A stretch of DNA of 64,000 bases. Source: Cryptomeria japonica (lineage: Eukaryota; Streptophyta; Pinopsida; Cupressales; Cupressaceae). Below, piece after piece: positions 1 through 10,117 of this stretch. The translations under genes and the position numbers were made by a program. The first letter of the stretch is position 1. Every line of letters begins with the position of its first letter. The notes under the pieces are model-generated. The model was not told the origin of the DNA. It ran no database searches and saw only the letters and a list, made by a program, of their open reading frames with translations. The stretch lies in NCBI RefSeq assembly GCF_030272615.1, contig NC_081412.1:690128083-690192082 (forward strand), in the 5' to 3' direction.

Positions 1-2056
1 AAGACTTAGCCACATTATCAAAGCCTCGAATGGGACGAGAGTCAGGCTCAATAAGGGATGTATCCACATTCATCTTATGCAATAGATTAATGCTACACAC
101 ATTAAGGCCAGAACCATTATCTACCAATGTTCATCTTATAGCAGTGTCATTTATGATAACCATAATCATCAAGGGATCATATTGATGTTGAATTTCACTA
201 GTAGGCAACTCATATTGTGTGAACACAATTTGAGCTTTAGGATTCATCACAGAGTTAACCAAAGATACTATATTACTAGATGTATTAGGTGGAGGAACAT
301 TCAAATCTTTCAAGGCATCTTGTAACATTCCATGATGAGCGGAAGAAGTTTGGATCAAATCCCAAAGGGATATCTTAGCAGGGGTAGCTTTAAGTTGTTC
401 TATGAGATCATATTCCTTACCGAGAACTTGTGAAATACGTGGAGCTTGCGGAAGAATAGGTTGGGAAGGAGGAAGCAAAGTGGGGATAACTGGAGGAGGA
501 TTAGGTTGCCTATTGTTTCTTGTGTTATACGTATGAGCAACCGCATGATAACTCTCTCTAGTCAGTTGCTTAGCATACTCATAAGTGCTCTTAGTAGAGT
601 AACCTCCTTGCACAATAATAATAGGTTTCTTAGGAGTGCAAAAAGAATCATTAGCATAACCACCTTGAACCACTAAGATAGGCTTATTTAAAGGTTGAGA
701 ATTTTGAGAAGGACAAGCACCTTGGACAGTGAAGAGAGGTTTGTTAGGTGTCTCATTCACATGTATCAAATTGATTGAGGATGGTTTAGAGGAATGAACA
801 AAAGTGTTGGAAGAATTATTGATAGTCTTCTCTTGCACTAAAATCTTATCATGGATTAAATCAATTTTAGGAGAGAGACAAGGAATAGGCATTGATGTTC
901 TAGTAGGGAGAGTAATAATAGGAAAGGTCATATCATCCTCTATCATCAAAGGATCTATATGGGGAATAAACTCTCTAGGAGAAGGATCAACATTACTCTC
1001 TAAAGTCTCACTTTTGAGAGGGAGATCTTTGAAAGAGATGTTAACCATCTTGCTTTGAACTAGGGTTTCCTTATGAGTAGAACCAAGTTGAGGAGAGGGA
1101 GATGCTTTATTTTTAGAGGGAGAATAATTGAGATTCAAGGAAGGTGAGAAACTATCAAGGGAGTTTTCAATCTTGATTTCATCCCCTTTGGCTAGGGTTC
1201 TCTCACGGGGTAGAGAATAATCTACACCTTCTTCTAATGGTTCATCCCAAATAGTGAGGTTGTTGAAAGGAATGTTTGAAGTATTGTCAATTTCGGGAGA
1301 GGAGATAACATTGTTTATTAATTCCTCATCCTTAGGAGGGAGAGCATCAATAGATGTGTTAAAATCATCCTCTTTCCTCAAAATATGTTCAATATGATCT
1401 TTAGGGGAGAGAGAATTAAGGAAATTGCTTATTATTTCATCTTCTTTCTCTAAGGGATTCTTATGGGTAAGACAAACTTTAGGAGAAGGGTAAGCATTTA
1501 TCATTAATTCATCATCTCTAGTGGGAATTTTGTTGGAAAAGGAAATGCCATCACTAGGAAATGTAGGGATAATGTCATCTTCTTGCACAAAAGGATCCTC
1601 ATGAAGGGAGTGTTTTTTAGGAGGAACATGAACATATTTCTCCAAAGATTCATGCTTAGGAAGGAGATCTTTGAAAGAAGTGTTCATAACCTCTTGTTGC
1701 ACTAACATGCCCCCATTGGAACGAACAACTTTAGGAGAAAATAATTCAATGTCCATCAATACCTTTTCACTTAGAGAGGCATCATGGAGGGAAGGTGAAG
1801 TAACATTAAGAAAGGTGTTTATGATATCATTCTCTTCCTCTAGGATAGCTAAATAGGAAGGGCACATTTTAGGAGAATTATCAAGATCACTCTTAAAGAC
1901 TTCATCCTTAGAGCATGGGAGAGTCTCAAAGGGATTGGTAGAAACTCTTTTAGGCACTAAAATGTTGTTATAGATGGGGGGAGGTTCTTTAGAAGAAGGA
2001 AAAATTGAAACAAGGGAAGCTAACCCATTATCACATCTATGGAATGAATGCATCAT
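1..2056 (-). pseudogene. gag-like polyprotein of Gy1 running into an aspartic protease
   Basis: The frame opens at an ATG at 2056 and runs 641 codons to a TGA at 131-133, then continues in the same frame to the window edge. Beyond the TGA it reads TLVDNGSGLNVCSINLL, the D-x-G-S active-site motif of plant Ty3/gypsy retropepsin. The TGA sits between AIR and TLVD where the family usually has a basic residue, so CGA to TGA is the likely change. The first 500 residues are Ser/Pro/Glu-rich and built of degenerate repeats of the type SPK..(I/L)..(H)..PL..EDDII. Near residues 440-490 there are three copies of KP(L/I)..VQG(G/A). No classical gag CCHC knuckle is visible. The protein would be an internal capsid-type polyprotein. 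The assignment to gag is by position and the protease by motif. Confidence 0.7.
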
Positions 2057-2370
2057 GACAACAATTTTTCTCTTTCAAATGATAACACATGCAAAATAGA
2101 AGAAAATGTTCAATTTTAACCAATGCAAGCACTTAGAATGTAGATTTAGAAAATGAAATTTATGATTCAAATGAGTTCCTAAATCAGATTTGAAATTATT
2201 GATCCCAATTAAGCTATCCACAAGTTCAACTTTGAATTGAAAAATTAGGGTTTTAGCAAAAATTTCCTCTAAATTTTTGAATCTTGCAAGAAATTAAAAC
2301 TTTTAAATACAAATTTGAATTTGAAAACACTCAAATTTGAAAACATAAATCAGAATTAGAGAAGATTGGA

Positions 2371-2389
2371 GTTCACGTCGGGTTCACCA
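2371..2389 (-). other. candidate primer-binding site of Gy1
   Basis: On the minus strand TGGTGAACCCGACGTGAAC starts four bases inside the LTR end. Its complement ends in CCA, as a tRNA 3' end would. It is not the initiator-Met site used by the copia elements in this window, and I could not name the tRNA. Confidence 0.45.
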
Positions 2390-2393
2390 AAAA

Positions 2394-4054
2394 TGTGTAG
2401 GAGAAAAAGTGACACTAAGCAAACATGCCCTAATCCCACTTTCAACCACACACTTGTGGAATACGAAAGAGCCTAGAGGTATCACACAATTGGCTACTTC
2501 TTTTTGTGGAAGAGAGAGCCATGGGATACCTATTAGGATTTCTATTCCCTTGTTGCAATTGAAAGATGAAATGATGCAAGTTCAATCCCTAACCCCAAAA
2601 TGCAAGTATGAACTAATAACAAGATTGCAGAATTGAACTTAAATAATGGAAAGCTGTAAACACAAGGACAAGACAAGAATGCAAATGCATACCTGGAGTT
2701 AAAATCTGAGTGAAAATGTTCGGGACGGGGGCGCGAGCGCCACTGTCCTGATTCTGCCCCTGAAACTGCTCCGGAAATTGCTGTTTTTGCACTCTGGAAA
2801 AGCTGTCAAAAATGCTGAAAATGCTATCTGTCAGGAGGACCAGGGTGCCCAGCGCCCCTGTCCCAGGGACCAGGGTGCCCAGCACCCCTGTCCTGGTAGG
2901 ACCAGGGCACCCCATGCCCCTGTCCTGGTCTTTTTCTTTGAAATTTGGTGGGAAGGTCGGTCTCAGTCTGCTTCTCCCGAATCTGCAACCTGCGGCGTCG
3001 TCCGAGTCCCGAAACCTGCACTTATATCTGAAAAGGTGTTGTGGGTGGCTATATAGGGTTTTTCCTTAGTCAAACCCCCACTTCGGTGATTTACACCTCC
3101 ACGAATAGCCAAGTTGTATTGTAAAATGTATTGTGTGTGCAGACCTAGTGTGTGTGCAAGGTCCTTAAATGCAAGAAAGCAAACTAGAGAAACCTAGAAA
3201 GTAAACCCTAATTGCTTGTAAATGCTCTAAATCAAGATGCAAAGTGATCTAAAGCATGAATAAAAGATATATTGAAGCTTATGCAAAGACATGAAAACAA
3301 CATGAAATCATACCCAACCCTCAAGGGAGGAGTACAAGCCAATCTTCAGTCGGTAATCTCCTATTGTTCTTCAATGTCTTCCAAGCCCTAAATGGATGAA
3401 TGAATTTGATAAGTTCTTGATAGAGGAATGTTGAATGTTGTTGAAGTCTTCAAAGATCTTCTCTTTCGCTGCATATGAGGTTCCTGAAAACAAAAATCGG
3501 ATCCCTTCAAATGAAGAAAGAGAGCTCTTATGTATGAAACCCTAGGTCATAATTTCAACTTTTGGCCGACCTAGAGATTGAATATCCCTCCAATTTCTTG
3601 GGGTTAAGATTTATTTTATGATTGGATCGCGCTCCTAAAATTTTGGGAAAAATGTCCGGGACCATGTGCACTCCGGGCGCCATGGTCCCGACAACTTTTC
3701 ACCAAATTTTCAGGGCCATTGGATATGATGATTTTAGAGAGAATCCCGAAGTTACAGGTGATTTCGAGATGTTTTGACCCCAAAACCAAGCCCCCAAGTT
3801 CGAAATAGGACTTAATTAGGGTTTTTGATTAAATGATGTATTGGAGGAATAAAATGAAAAGGGCACACTTTAATTAAAGGGGCCCAACTTTATGATGTAG
3901 GAGATGATAAAATAGAACCTTAGACCTAATTAATTCAATTAATTAAGTGCCTAAGGAGAAATGCAATGCAGAATGTAAAATGCACTAAGGCGGGTGCTAA
4001 ACTAGGTGTGAAATTGTACCACCCTAGCGAGTGCGTACAATTTACGACGTTACA
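2394..4054 (-). repeat. 5' LTR of Gy1
   Basis: About 1.66 kb bounded on the minus strand by TGTAACG at 4054 and CCTACACA at 2394, a short imperfect TG...CA inverted terminal pair. No coding frame in it is credible; short plus-strand frames near 2778-3069 lie over a GC-rich tandem repeat. The other LTR is outside the window, so the boundaries rest on the TG/CA ends, the adjacent PBS candidate and the junction with copia A. Confidence 0.65.
2837..2930. repeat. GC-rich tandem repeat in the Gy1 LTR
   Basis: Three copies of a 30-32 base unit beginning GGACCAGGGTGCCCAGC and ending CCCCTGTCC start at 2837, 2867 and 2899. Each unit is itself partly self-complementary (GGACCAGGG against CCCTGTCC/CCTGGTC). 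The tract is a GC island in AT-rich surroundings. Confidence 0.8.
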
Positions 4055-4659
4055 CTTAGGTTATGGTATAAATGTAAGATCTTATTTGTAAGATCAAATG
4101 TGGAAGGAAAAAAAGGATTCTGTGAAGGTATATGCGAGAATAAGCAGAGCTATACACGTAGACATCATTTGAAGATTGAAGGAGGGTTTTTGCGAAGACA
4201 ATCAGAACTACACCAGTACTGAATCTAGCATATGAATATGCTATTTTGTGCAGTACATTCTTATTGGATTTAACCATCCAACTATAATTAGTATGACTCC
4301 CATTTTGTGATTGAGCAGTGAGCTCTAGGCGGTTCACCTTTTTGCATGTGCAGACCCCATTTATGTACACTTACTATCTGTAGTAGTATCATTTGATTGT
4401 GGGTAAGGTTTCCCACCGTGGTTTTTCCCCTTTCAGGGTTTCCACATACAAATATTGGTGTTATGTGTTGTGGATGACTTTGTGTTTATGTTTCATGCAC
4501 TAATCCTTACCAGTATAGCAATTAACTGTTAAAACTATCTACCGACATATTGAACTGGTTTACCGGTATTAAGAATTAAGTTGGTTAAGTTGTTTTTGGT
4601 TTGAATTTATTCGACAATTGATTCACCCCCCCCCTCTTAGTTGTCTCGGGGACCTAACA
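4055..4659 (+). repeat. 5' LTR of copia A, 3' part only
   Basis: Homologous to 9652-10117 and then extends to CCTAACA at 4659, directly before the PBS. It holds CCCACCGTGGTTTTTCCCC near 4412-4430, a block found in nearly every copia LTR of this window, and a GATTCACCCCC tract near the end. The start is cut off by Gy1. Confidence 0.9.
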
Positions 4660-4661
4660 AT

Positions 4662-4673
4662 TGGTATCAGAGC
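4662..4673 (+). other. tRNA-iMet primer-binding site of copia A
   Basis: TGGTATCAGAGC, the usual plant copia site complementary to the 3' end of initiator tRNA-Met, two bases after the LTR end. Confidence 0.92.
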
Positions 4674-4714
4674 TTAGTCCTCTTTTTAGAAGTTTAACAA
4701 CTTGAGGAGATCCA

Positions 4715-5779
4715 ATGTCTACTAACTATTTCAGGAAGGATAGTCCTAAACTTGATGCAACCAACTATGGCATATGGAAGATTAGAATGGAGACACATCT
4801 AAATTGCATTGGAAAAGACATCTGGGATGTTACAAAGAATGCTTATACTGTTGCTATACAAGGTCAACCTAGTCCAACTAACTTGACTAAAGATGAGGAA
4901 AATGATTGCAAAGCAAGAGAAGCACTTTTGAGCGCATTATCAGATCAACAAATCATGGGACTATCAGATAGGTCTACTGCTAAAGCTATTTGGGATCATT
5001 TGGAAACACTGAATGAAGGAGATTCCACAGTCAAAATTGCAAAACTTGAAAGCTTCTGGGTCAAGTATGAACATCTGAAAATGGAAGAAGATGAAAGGAC
5101 TTCTGCTTTTATGGAAAGAGTAAATGAAATTGTTTTGGGTATTAAATATTGTGGAGGAACCTTAAGTGAGGATGAAATTGTTTCAAAAGTTTTAAGAGGA
5201 TTGCCACCGGCATATAAAATGAAAGTCACTACTATAAATGAGTTAAGAACAATGCCTAATACATCAGTTACTAGGGATACATTAATTGGGAAATTTTCAG
5301 CTTTTGAAATTGAAGAATTTGGTCCTATTGCTACTATAAAGACAGATTTGGCCTTTAAAGCATCAACATCATTTGCTCCATCATTTGACAAATCTGATTG
5401 GAAAGCCTTTTATGCAAGAGAACTTGAAGAAAGCAGGAAAGAAAATGAAGAACTTGAAGAACTTGAAGCACTATTTGCAAGGAAAATGCCTAAAGGTCCA
5501 ATTGGAAGTAAGTATGAAGGTAAAGCACCCTTTAAATGTTTTAACTGCAATAAGATTGGTCATATGGCTTCAAGATGCCCTAGAGAAGAACCTAGAAGAA
5601 CATACAAGCCTAACCCTGAATATCAGAGATATGGATTTAAGAAGAATAAAGACAAATCTTGTTACATTGCTGATGAAGGTGTGACTAATGATTCTAATGA
5701 GGATCTAGCAAACAATGGATGGGTTTTTGTTGCTATAATAGAAGATCAACCAACACGTACTGCTCAACTGGTAGTATAG
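4715..5779 (+). pseudogene. gag: gag of copia A (DUF4219/UBN2 type with one zinc knuckle)
   Basis: Starts at the first ATG after the PBS (MSTNYFRKDSPKLD). Residues 1-40 resemble the DUF4219 motif (LDATNYGIWKIRMETHL); about residues 60-200 resemble the UBN2 gag core (KAIWDHLE, VLRGLPPAYK, LIGKFSAFE). A CCHC knuckle CFNCNKIGHMASRC lies near residue 274. It forms the capsid-like particle and binds RNA. The frame ends at a TAG (5777-5779) that the downstream frame simply continues through, so this stop is a premature break in the polyprotein, probably from CAG. An acidic linker follows the knuckle, as usual before the protease. Confidence 0.9.
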
Positions 5780-6202
5780 GCATTGGCAGCTAAAATTGAA
5801 GTAAAGGATGAATGGATCATTGATTTAGGATGCTCACATCATATGACAGGAGACAAAGGTAAATTCTTGAACTTTCAAGAATACAATGGAGGCTTAGTGA
5901 GATTTGGAGATGACAAAGCTTGTTCAATCAAAGGTAAGGGTACAATATCTCTTGATGGTAAGCATAAAACTGACAATGTTTACTATGTTAAAGGATTTAA
6001 GCATAATCTTTTGAGTGTTGGTCAATTAGTTGAGAAAGGATTTCAGTTACAATTCAAAAATGGAAAATGCAAAATCATGAATAAAACTGGTTTGGAAATT
6101 GCAACCGGTAATTAGACTAGAGGTAATATCTTTCATTTAAATAACAATATAGATGAAAGTTGGTTATGGCACAAGAGAATTTGTCATGTAAACTTTGATT
6201 GC
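5780..6202 (+). pseudogene. protease and GAG-pre-integrase segment of copia A
   Basis: Same frame as gag. The protease site reads WIIDLGCSHHMTGD; the family has D-S-G at this point, so the Ser is replaced by Leu (TCA to TTA). It is followed by the usual VRFGDDKACSIKGKGTI and HNLLSVGQL segments of the copia aspartic protease. A TAG at 6113-6115 breaks the frame; beyond it the pre-integrase motif LWHKRICHVNFD continues in frame. The D-L-G change and the stop both argue that the enzyme is dead. Confidence 0.88.
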
Positions 6203-7354
6203 ATGGTGAATATCAGTACTACTAAGGTGGTTAGAGATTTACCTAAAATTGTCAAACCCCAGAATACAGTATGTAAGGAAAGTCAATTTGGAAAACAAGT
6301 TAGAGCTAGTTTCAAAAGTATTCCAGAAAAATCAAATAATTCTCTTGATTTGATTCACACTGACTTATGTGGTCCAGCTAGAACTAAAATCTTACAAGGT
6401 GATAGATATTTCATGCTAATTATTGATGACTATTCTAGAAAGTGTTGGGTTACTTTTCTCAGAGAAAAATCAGAAGCACTTGGAAAGTTCAAACTATTCA
6501 AAGCAATGGTAGAAAATGAAACCGGTAAGAAAATCAAATGTTTAAGATCAGATCAAGGAGGTGAATTTACATCTAAGGAATTTAATACATTTTGTGAAGT
6601 GAATGGAATCAGAAGACAACTATCAGCACCTCAGACACCACAGCGGAATGGAATTGTTGAAAGGAAAAACAAAACTATCTTGGATGCAGCAAGAAGTATG
6701 TTAGCAGAAGAAAACCTACCACATGTATATTGGAGAGAGGTAGTTAGTACAATGGTCTATACATTCAACAAAGTTCACATCAAAGGTGAAACCGGTAAGA
6801 CCCCTCATAAACTATGGTTTGGTAATACTCCTACTCTTAAGTATTTCAGAATTTTTGGAAGTAAATGTTATATCATAAGAGATGAGTACATTGAAAAATT
6901 TGATCCTAGAAGTGATGAAGGAATATTTCTTGGTTATTCATCTAAGAGCAAGGCATATAGATGTTTTAACAAAAGATTGCAAAAAATTGTTGAGAGTACA
7001 AATGTAAAAATTGATGAACAATTCAGAGGAACTTCAAGGTATATAGACTTTGAACCAGCAAAAGAAATTTTGACAAATGAACCTACACTGAATCCACCAG
7101 TATTGAATGAAGATCTAGTTACCCTGGTATCATCTGAGGATTCCATAGTAATTGAGGAACAACAACAAACAAAGACACCCCGATATGTAAGAATGAATCA
7201 TTCTGAAGATCAGATAATTGGGAATAAGTTTAAAGGAGTTATGACAAGAGAAAGATTGGAGAATGAAGAGGTATGTCTTATTTCTCAAATTGAACCATCA
7301 TCTGTTAATGAGGCATGTGAAGATAAATTTTGGATTAAAGCTATGGAAGAATAA
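6203..7354 (+). pseudogene. integrase of copia A (rve core)
   Basis: Contains the DDE core: LDLIHTDLCGPA with the first Asp, LRSDQGGEFTSKEF with the second Asp, and SAPQTPQRNGIVERKN with the catalytic Glu. The C-terminal part carries EGIFLGYSSKSKAYRCFNK and a long acidic linker before RT. The catalytic residues are intact. It would insert the cDNA into the genome. The segment ends at a TAA (7352-7354) after IKAMEE where the frame continues as LEQIEKNNTWTLV, so CAA to TAA is likely. Confidence 0.93.
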
Positions 7355-8020
7355 TTAGAACAAATTGAGAAAAACAACACTTGGACATTAGTTGCCCGAC
7401 CTAAAGATAAAAATGTAACTGGAACCAAATGGGTATTTAGAAACAAACTTAATGAAGATGGTAAGGTTGTCAGAAATAAAGAAAGACTAGTGTGTAAGGG
7501 ATATTCTCAAAAGGAAGGAGTTGATTACAATGAAACCTTTGCACCGGTAGCTAGAATTGAGGTAGTCAGATTATTTTTTGCTTTTGCAGCACACAAGAAC
7601 TACAAAGTTTATCAAATGGATATTAAATGTGCATTTTTGAATGGAGATGTTGAAGAGGAAGTATACATTGAACAACCTAATGGATTTTCTTTGATAGATG
7701 ACAATGATATGGTTTGCACGTTAAGAAAAGCTTTGTATGGATTAAAACAAGCTCCAAGAGCTTGGTATGCAAGATTGGATAAGTATCTTTTAAAGATTGG
7801 TTTTACTAAAGGAAATGCAAACATCAATTTATATTATAAAGTAACTAATTATGACATCTTGATTATAGAAGTATTTGTTGATGATATAATCTTTGGAGGA
7901 GAAGATGGATTATGTAAATAATTTTCTATTAAAATGCAGCAAGAATTTGAAATGTCTATGATTGGAGAAATAAAATTCTTTTTAGGATTGCAGATTTTAT
8001 AGACTGATAAAGGTATATTC
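7355..8020 (+). pseudogene. reverse transcriptase of copia A
   Basis: RVT_2 type. Visible in order: TWTLVARPKDKNVTGTKWVF, YSQKEGVDYNETFAPVARIE, VYQMDIKCAFLNGDVEEEVY, ALYGLKQAPRAWY and VFVDDIIFGG, the last being the catalytic Y/F-x-D-D box. The frame is broken by TAA at 7919-7921 after GLCK and by a TAG near 8000 (LGLQIL then TDKGIFLSQS), both where Gln is expected. There is no indel in this part. It copies the element RNA into cDNA. Confidence 0.93.
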
Positions 8021-8821
8021 TTGAGTCAATCCAAATACTTAAAAGAGTTACTAAAAAAAATTGGGATGGAGAACTCTAAACTGGTAAGCACACCTATGAC
8101 AACAAATGACAAATTATCACAAAGGGATGAATCTACACTTGTTAATCCAACTAGATACAAATCTATGATAGGTGGTTTACTATATTTGACACAAACCAGA
8201 CCTGATATTATGAATGTAGTATGTATTGTTTCAAGATTTCAGAGTAATCCTAGAGAAAATCATGAATCAACAGTAAAAAGGATTTTCTGGTACTTACAAG
8301 GCACTATAAATCTTGGATTATGGTACCCCAGAGATGAAAACTTTGAATTATGTGCATACACAGATGCAAATTGGGTAGGAGATGTGGATGATAGAAAAAG
8401 AACCACCGGCGGACCATTCTTTCTTGGAAATAAATTAGTCTCTTGGTTGAGTAAGAAACAAAGTTGTACATCTTTATCAACAACAGAATTAGAATATGTT
8501 GCAGCAGCAACTAACTGTACACAGGTACTATGGCTTAAGAAAATGTTGAAAGACATAAAGGTAAAATGCAAGGAACCTATTACTATCTATTGTGATAACA
8601 CTGCAACAATATCTAAGAATCTGGTATTACATTCTAAAACCAAACATGTTTCTATCAAACTAAAATTTCTAAGGGAAAATGTTGAAGCAAAGGAGATAAA
8701 ACTTGTTTATGTGAGTACTAAAGAGCAGATTGTAGATATTTTCACTAAACCTTTGCCTAAGGAGACTTTTGAATATCTCAGAGATCAGCTTGGAGTCATA
8801 CCACCACCGGTAGAGACTTAG
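8021..8821 (+). pseudogene. RT connection and RNase H of copia A
   Basis: Continues the pol frame. LSQSKYLKELLKKIGMENSK and LLYLTQTRPDIM are the RT C-terminal region. RNase H motifs follow: LCAYTDANWVGDVDDRKRTT (first Asp), STTELEYVAAA (Glu), IYCDNTATISK (Asp) and KEQIVDIFTKPL (last Asp). The stop at 8819-8821 after PPPVET looks like the natural end of the polyprotein, because the following DNA is the polypurine-rich 3' noncoding tract. The gag-pol frame from 4715 to here is 1369 codons including the stop and has no frameshift. Confidence 0.93.
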
Positions 8822-9195
8822 ACAGTTGATGATTGTCATCAACCAATAGAATTAACAGAGAAATCTTTTATTCCGGTCTTTGAAGGGGGAGTAGTTGGTA
8901 TATTGAATTGATTGGTATTTTGTATATGAACTTGTTTTTTATTGTAACTTTGGCATTTGATGTCAAAGGGGGAGAGATTGGTATGGAAAAACTTTGAAAA
9001 ACACAAGGAAAACACATGTTGCTCCTAGGGGGAGAAATTGTTGTTTAGGAGAGATCATTACTCTCTGTATCTGTATTTTGATTTTTGGTTATGATCTTTT
9101 TTTGGAGATTGTTGGTTTTTGGTATTTGGCATTTCTGTTTTGGCACTATGATGGTTTTTCCATCTTGTGTTGCCATCAATGCCAAAGGGGGAGAT
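8822..9195 (+). promoter_or_regulatory. 3' noncoding tract with multiple polypurine motifs of copia A
   Basis: Holds four purine-rich GGGGGA motifs (near 8885, 8967, 9029 and 9186). The last, CCAAAGGGGGAGAT, touches the 3' LTR and is the likely plus-strand primer. Repeated polypurine tracts here are known from the Sirevirus lineage. Confidence 0.75.
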
Positions 9196-10117
9196 TGTTG
9201 GTATTTTGGTATGGTTTTGTCATTTATGTCAACACCTACTAAACTCTTATCAACTCTGGCACTTTGGAGAATCAACAACATTCACCGACAAGCAAGTGAC
9301 TCATGCACAATCACCGGTATCTAGTACACTGGAAAGATATAAAGATCACCGACACTTGGAATGATATGGAAAACACTTGGTAATGTCGAAGACATCATTT
9401 TGATATCTTGTCTTGGAGTTTTGTTTATTGGTATATTTATATTGTCATATTTGTTGTTACTGGCAAATAGGTCCAGGGTCACACCGGTAGGTTTATCTTT
9501 TCCAGATTAGCATGGCACGCTATGGAGATGATTAATTGTTGTTGTAAATGCATTAAGCCAACATGTTCAATCGGTTATTGCATCGGATATTGTATTGTTT
9601 GTAAAATGTTTTTATTGTAATATCTTGTAGAGCAGACCTACTAAAATTGGTCTTAGGTTATGGTATAAATGTAAGATCTTATTTGTAAGATCAAATGTGG
9701 AATGCAAAAAAGGATTCTGTGAAGGTATATGCGAGAATAACCAGAGCTATACACGTAGACATCATTTGAAGATTGAAGGAGGCTTTTGCGAAGACAATCA
9801 GAACTACACCAGTACTGAATCCAGCATATGAAGATGCTATTTTGTGCAGTACATTCTTATTGGATTTAACCATCCAACTATAATCAATATGACTCCCATT
9901 TTGTGATTGAGCAGTGAGCTCTAGGCGGTTCACCTTTTTGCATGTGCAGACCCCATTTATGTACACTTACTATCTGTAGTAGTATCATTTGATTGTGGGT
10001 AAGGTTTCCCACCATGGTTTTTCCCCTTACAGGGTTTCCACGTACAAATATTGGTGTTATGTGTTGTGGATGACTTTGTGTTTATGTTTCATGCACTAAT
10101 CCTTACCGGTATAGCAC
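9196..10117 (+). repeat. 3' LTR of copia A, end missing
   Basis: Begins TGTTGGTATTTTGG directly after the polypurine tract. From 9652 it matches the 5' LTR remnant. It stops matching after TATAGCA at 10117, where unrelated remnant B begins; about 140 bases of U5 are absent. Confidence 0.9.

Larger units (their letters stand above)
1..4054 (-). mobile_element. Ty3/gypsy LTR retrotransposon Gy1, 5' half, runs off the left edge
   Basis: Read on the minus strand, the order is 5' LTR (4054 down to about 2394), a short untranslated leader, a long Ser/Pro-rich gag-like frame and the start of an aspartic protease that leaves the window at position 1. The element lies inside the 5' LTR of copia A: its outer end (TGTAACG read on the minus strand, at 4054) directly abuts A LTR sequence that is uninterrupted in A's 3' LTR at 9652. 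The rest of pol, the 3' LTR and the missing start of A's 5' LTR should lie left of the window. Family assignment to Ty3/gypsy rests on the protease motif and on the gag-protease order; no RT is visible. Confidence 0.75.
4055..10117 (+). mobile_element. Ty1/copia retrotransposon A (Sirevirus-like), interrupted at both LTRs
   Basis: The order is truncated 5' LTR, initiator-Met PBS, gag, protease, integrase, reverse transcriptase, RNase H, a noncoding tract with repeated polypurine motifs, and truncated 3' LTR, which is the Ty1/copia order. All coding segments share one frame. The LTR overlap (4055-4521 against 9652-10117) shows about 12 substitutions and one indel in about 467 bases. Gy1 removed the start of the 5' LTR from view; the last 140 bases of the 3' LTR were lost where remnant B joins at 10118. 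The pairing of gag with DUF4219/UBN2 features, the tRNA-iMet PBS and the multiple GGGGGAG motifs resembles the Sirevirus lineage. Confidence 0.9.

Noticed and set aside
2778-3069. Overlapping plus-strand frames of about 85-92 codons
   Set aside because: They lie across the GC-rich tandem repeat of the Gy1 LTR; composition, not coding, keeps them open.
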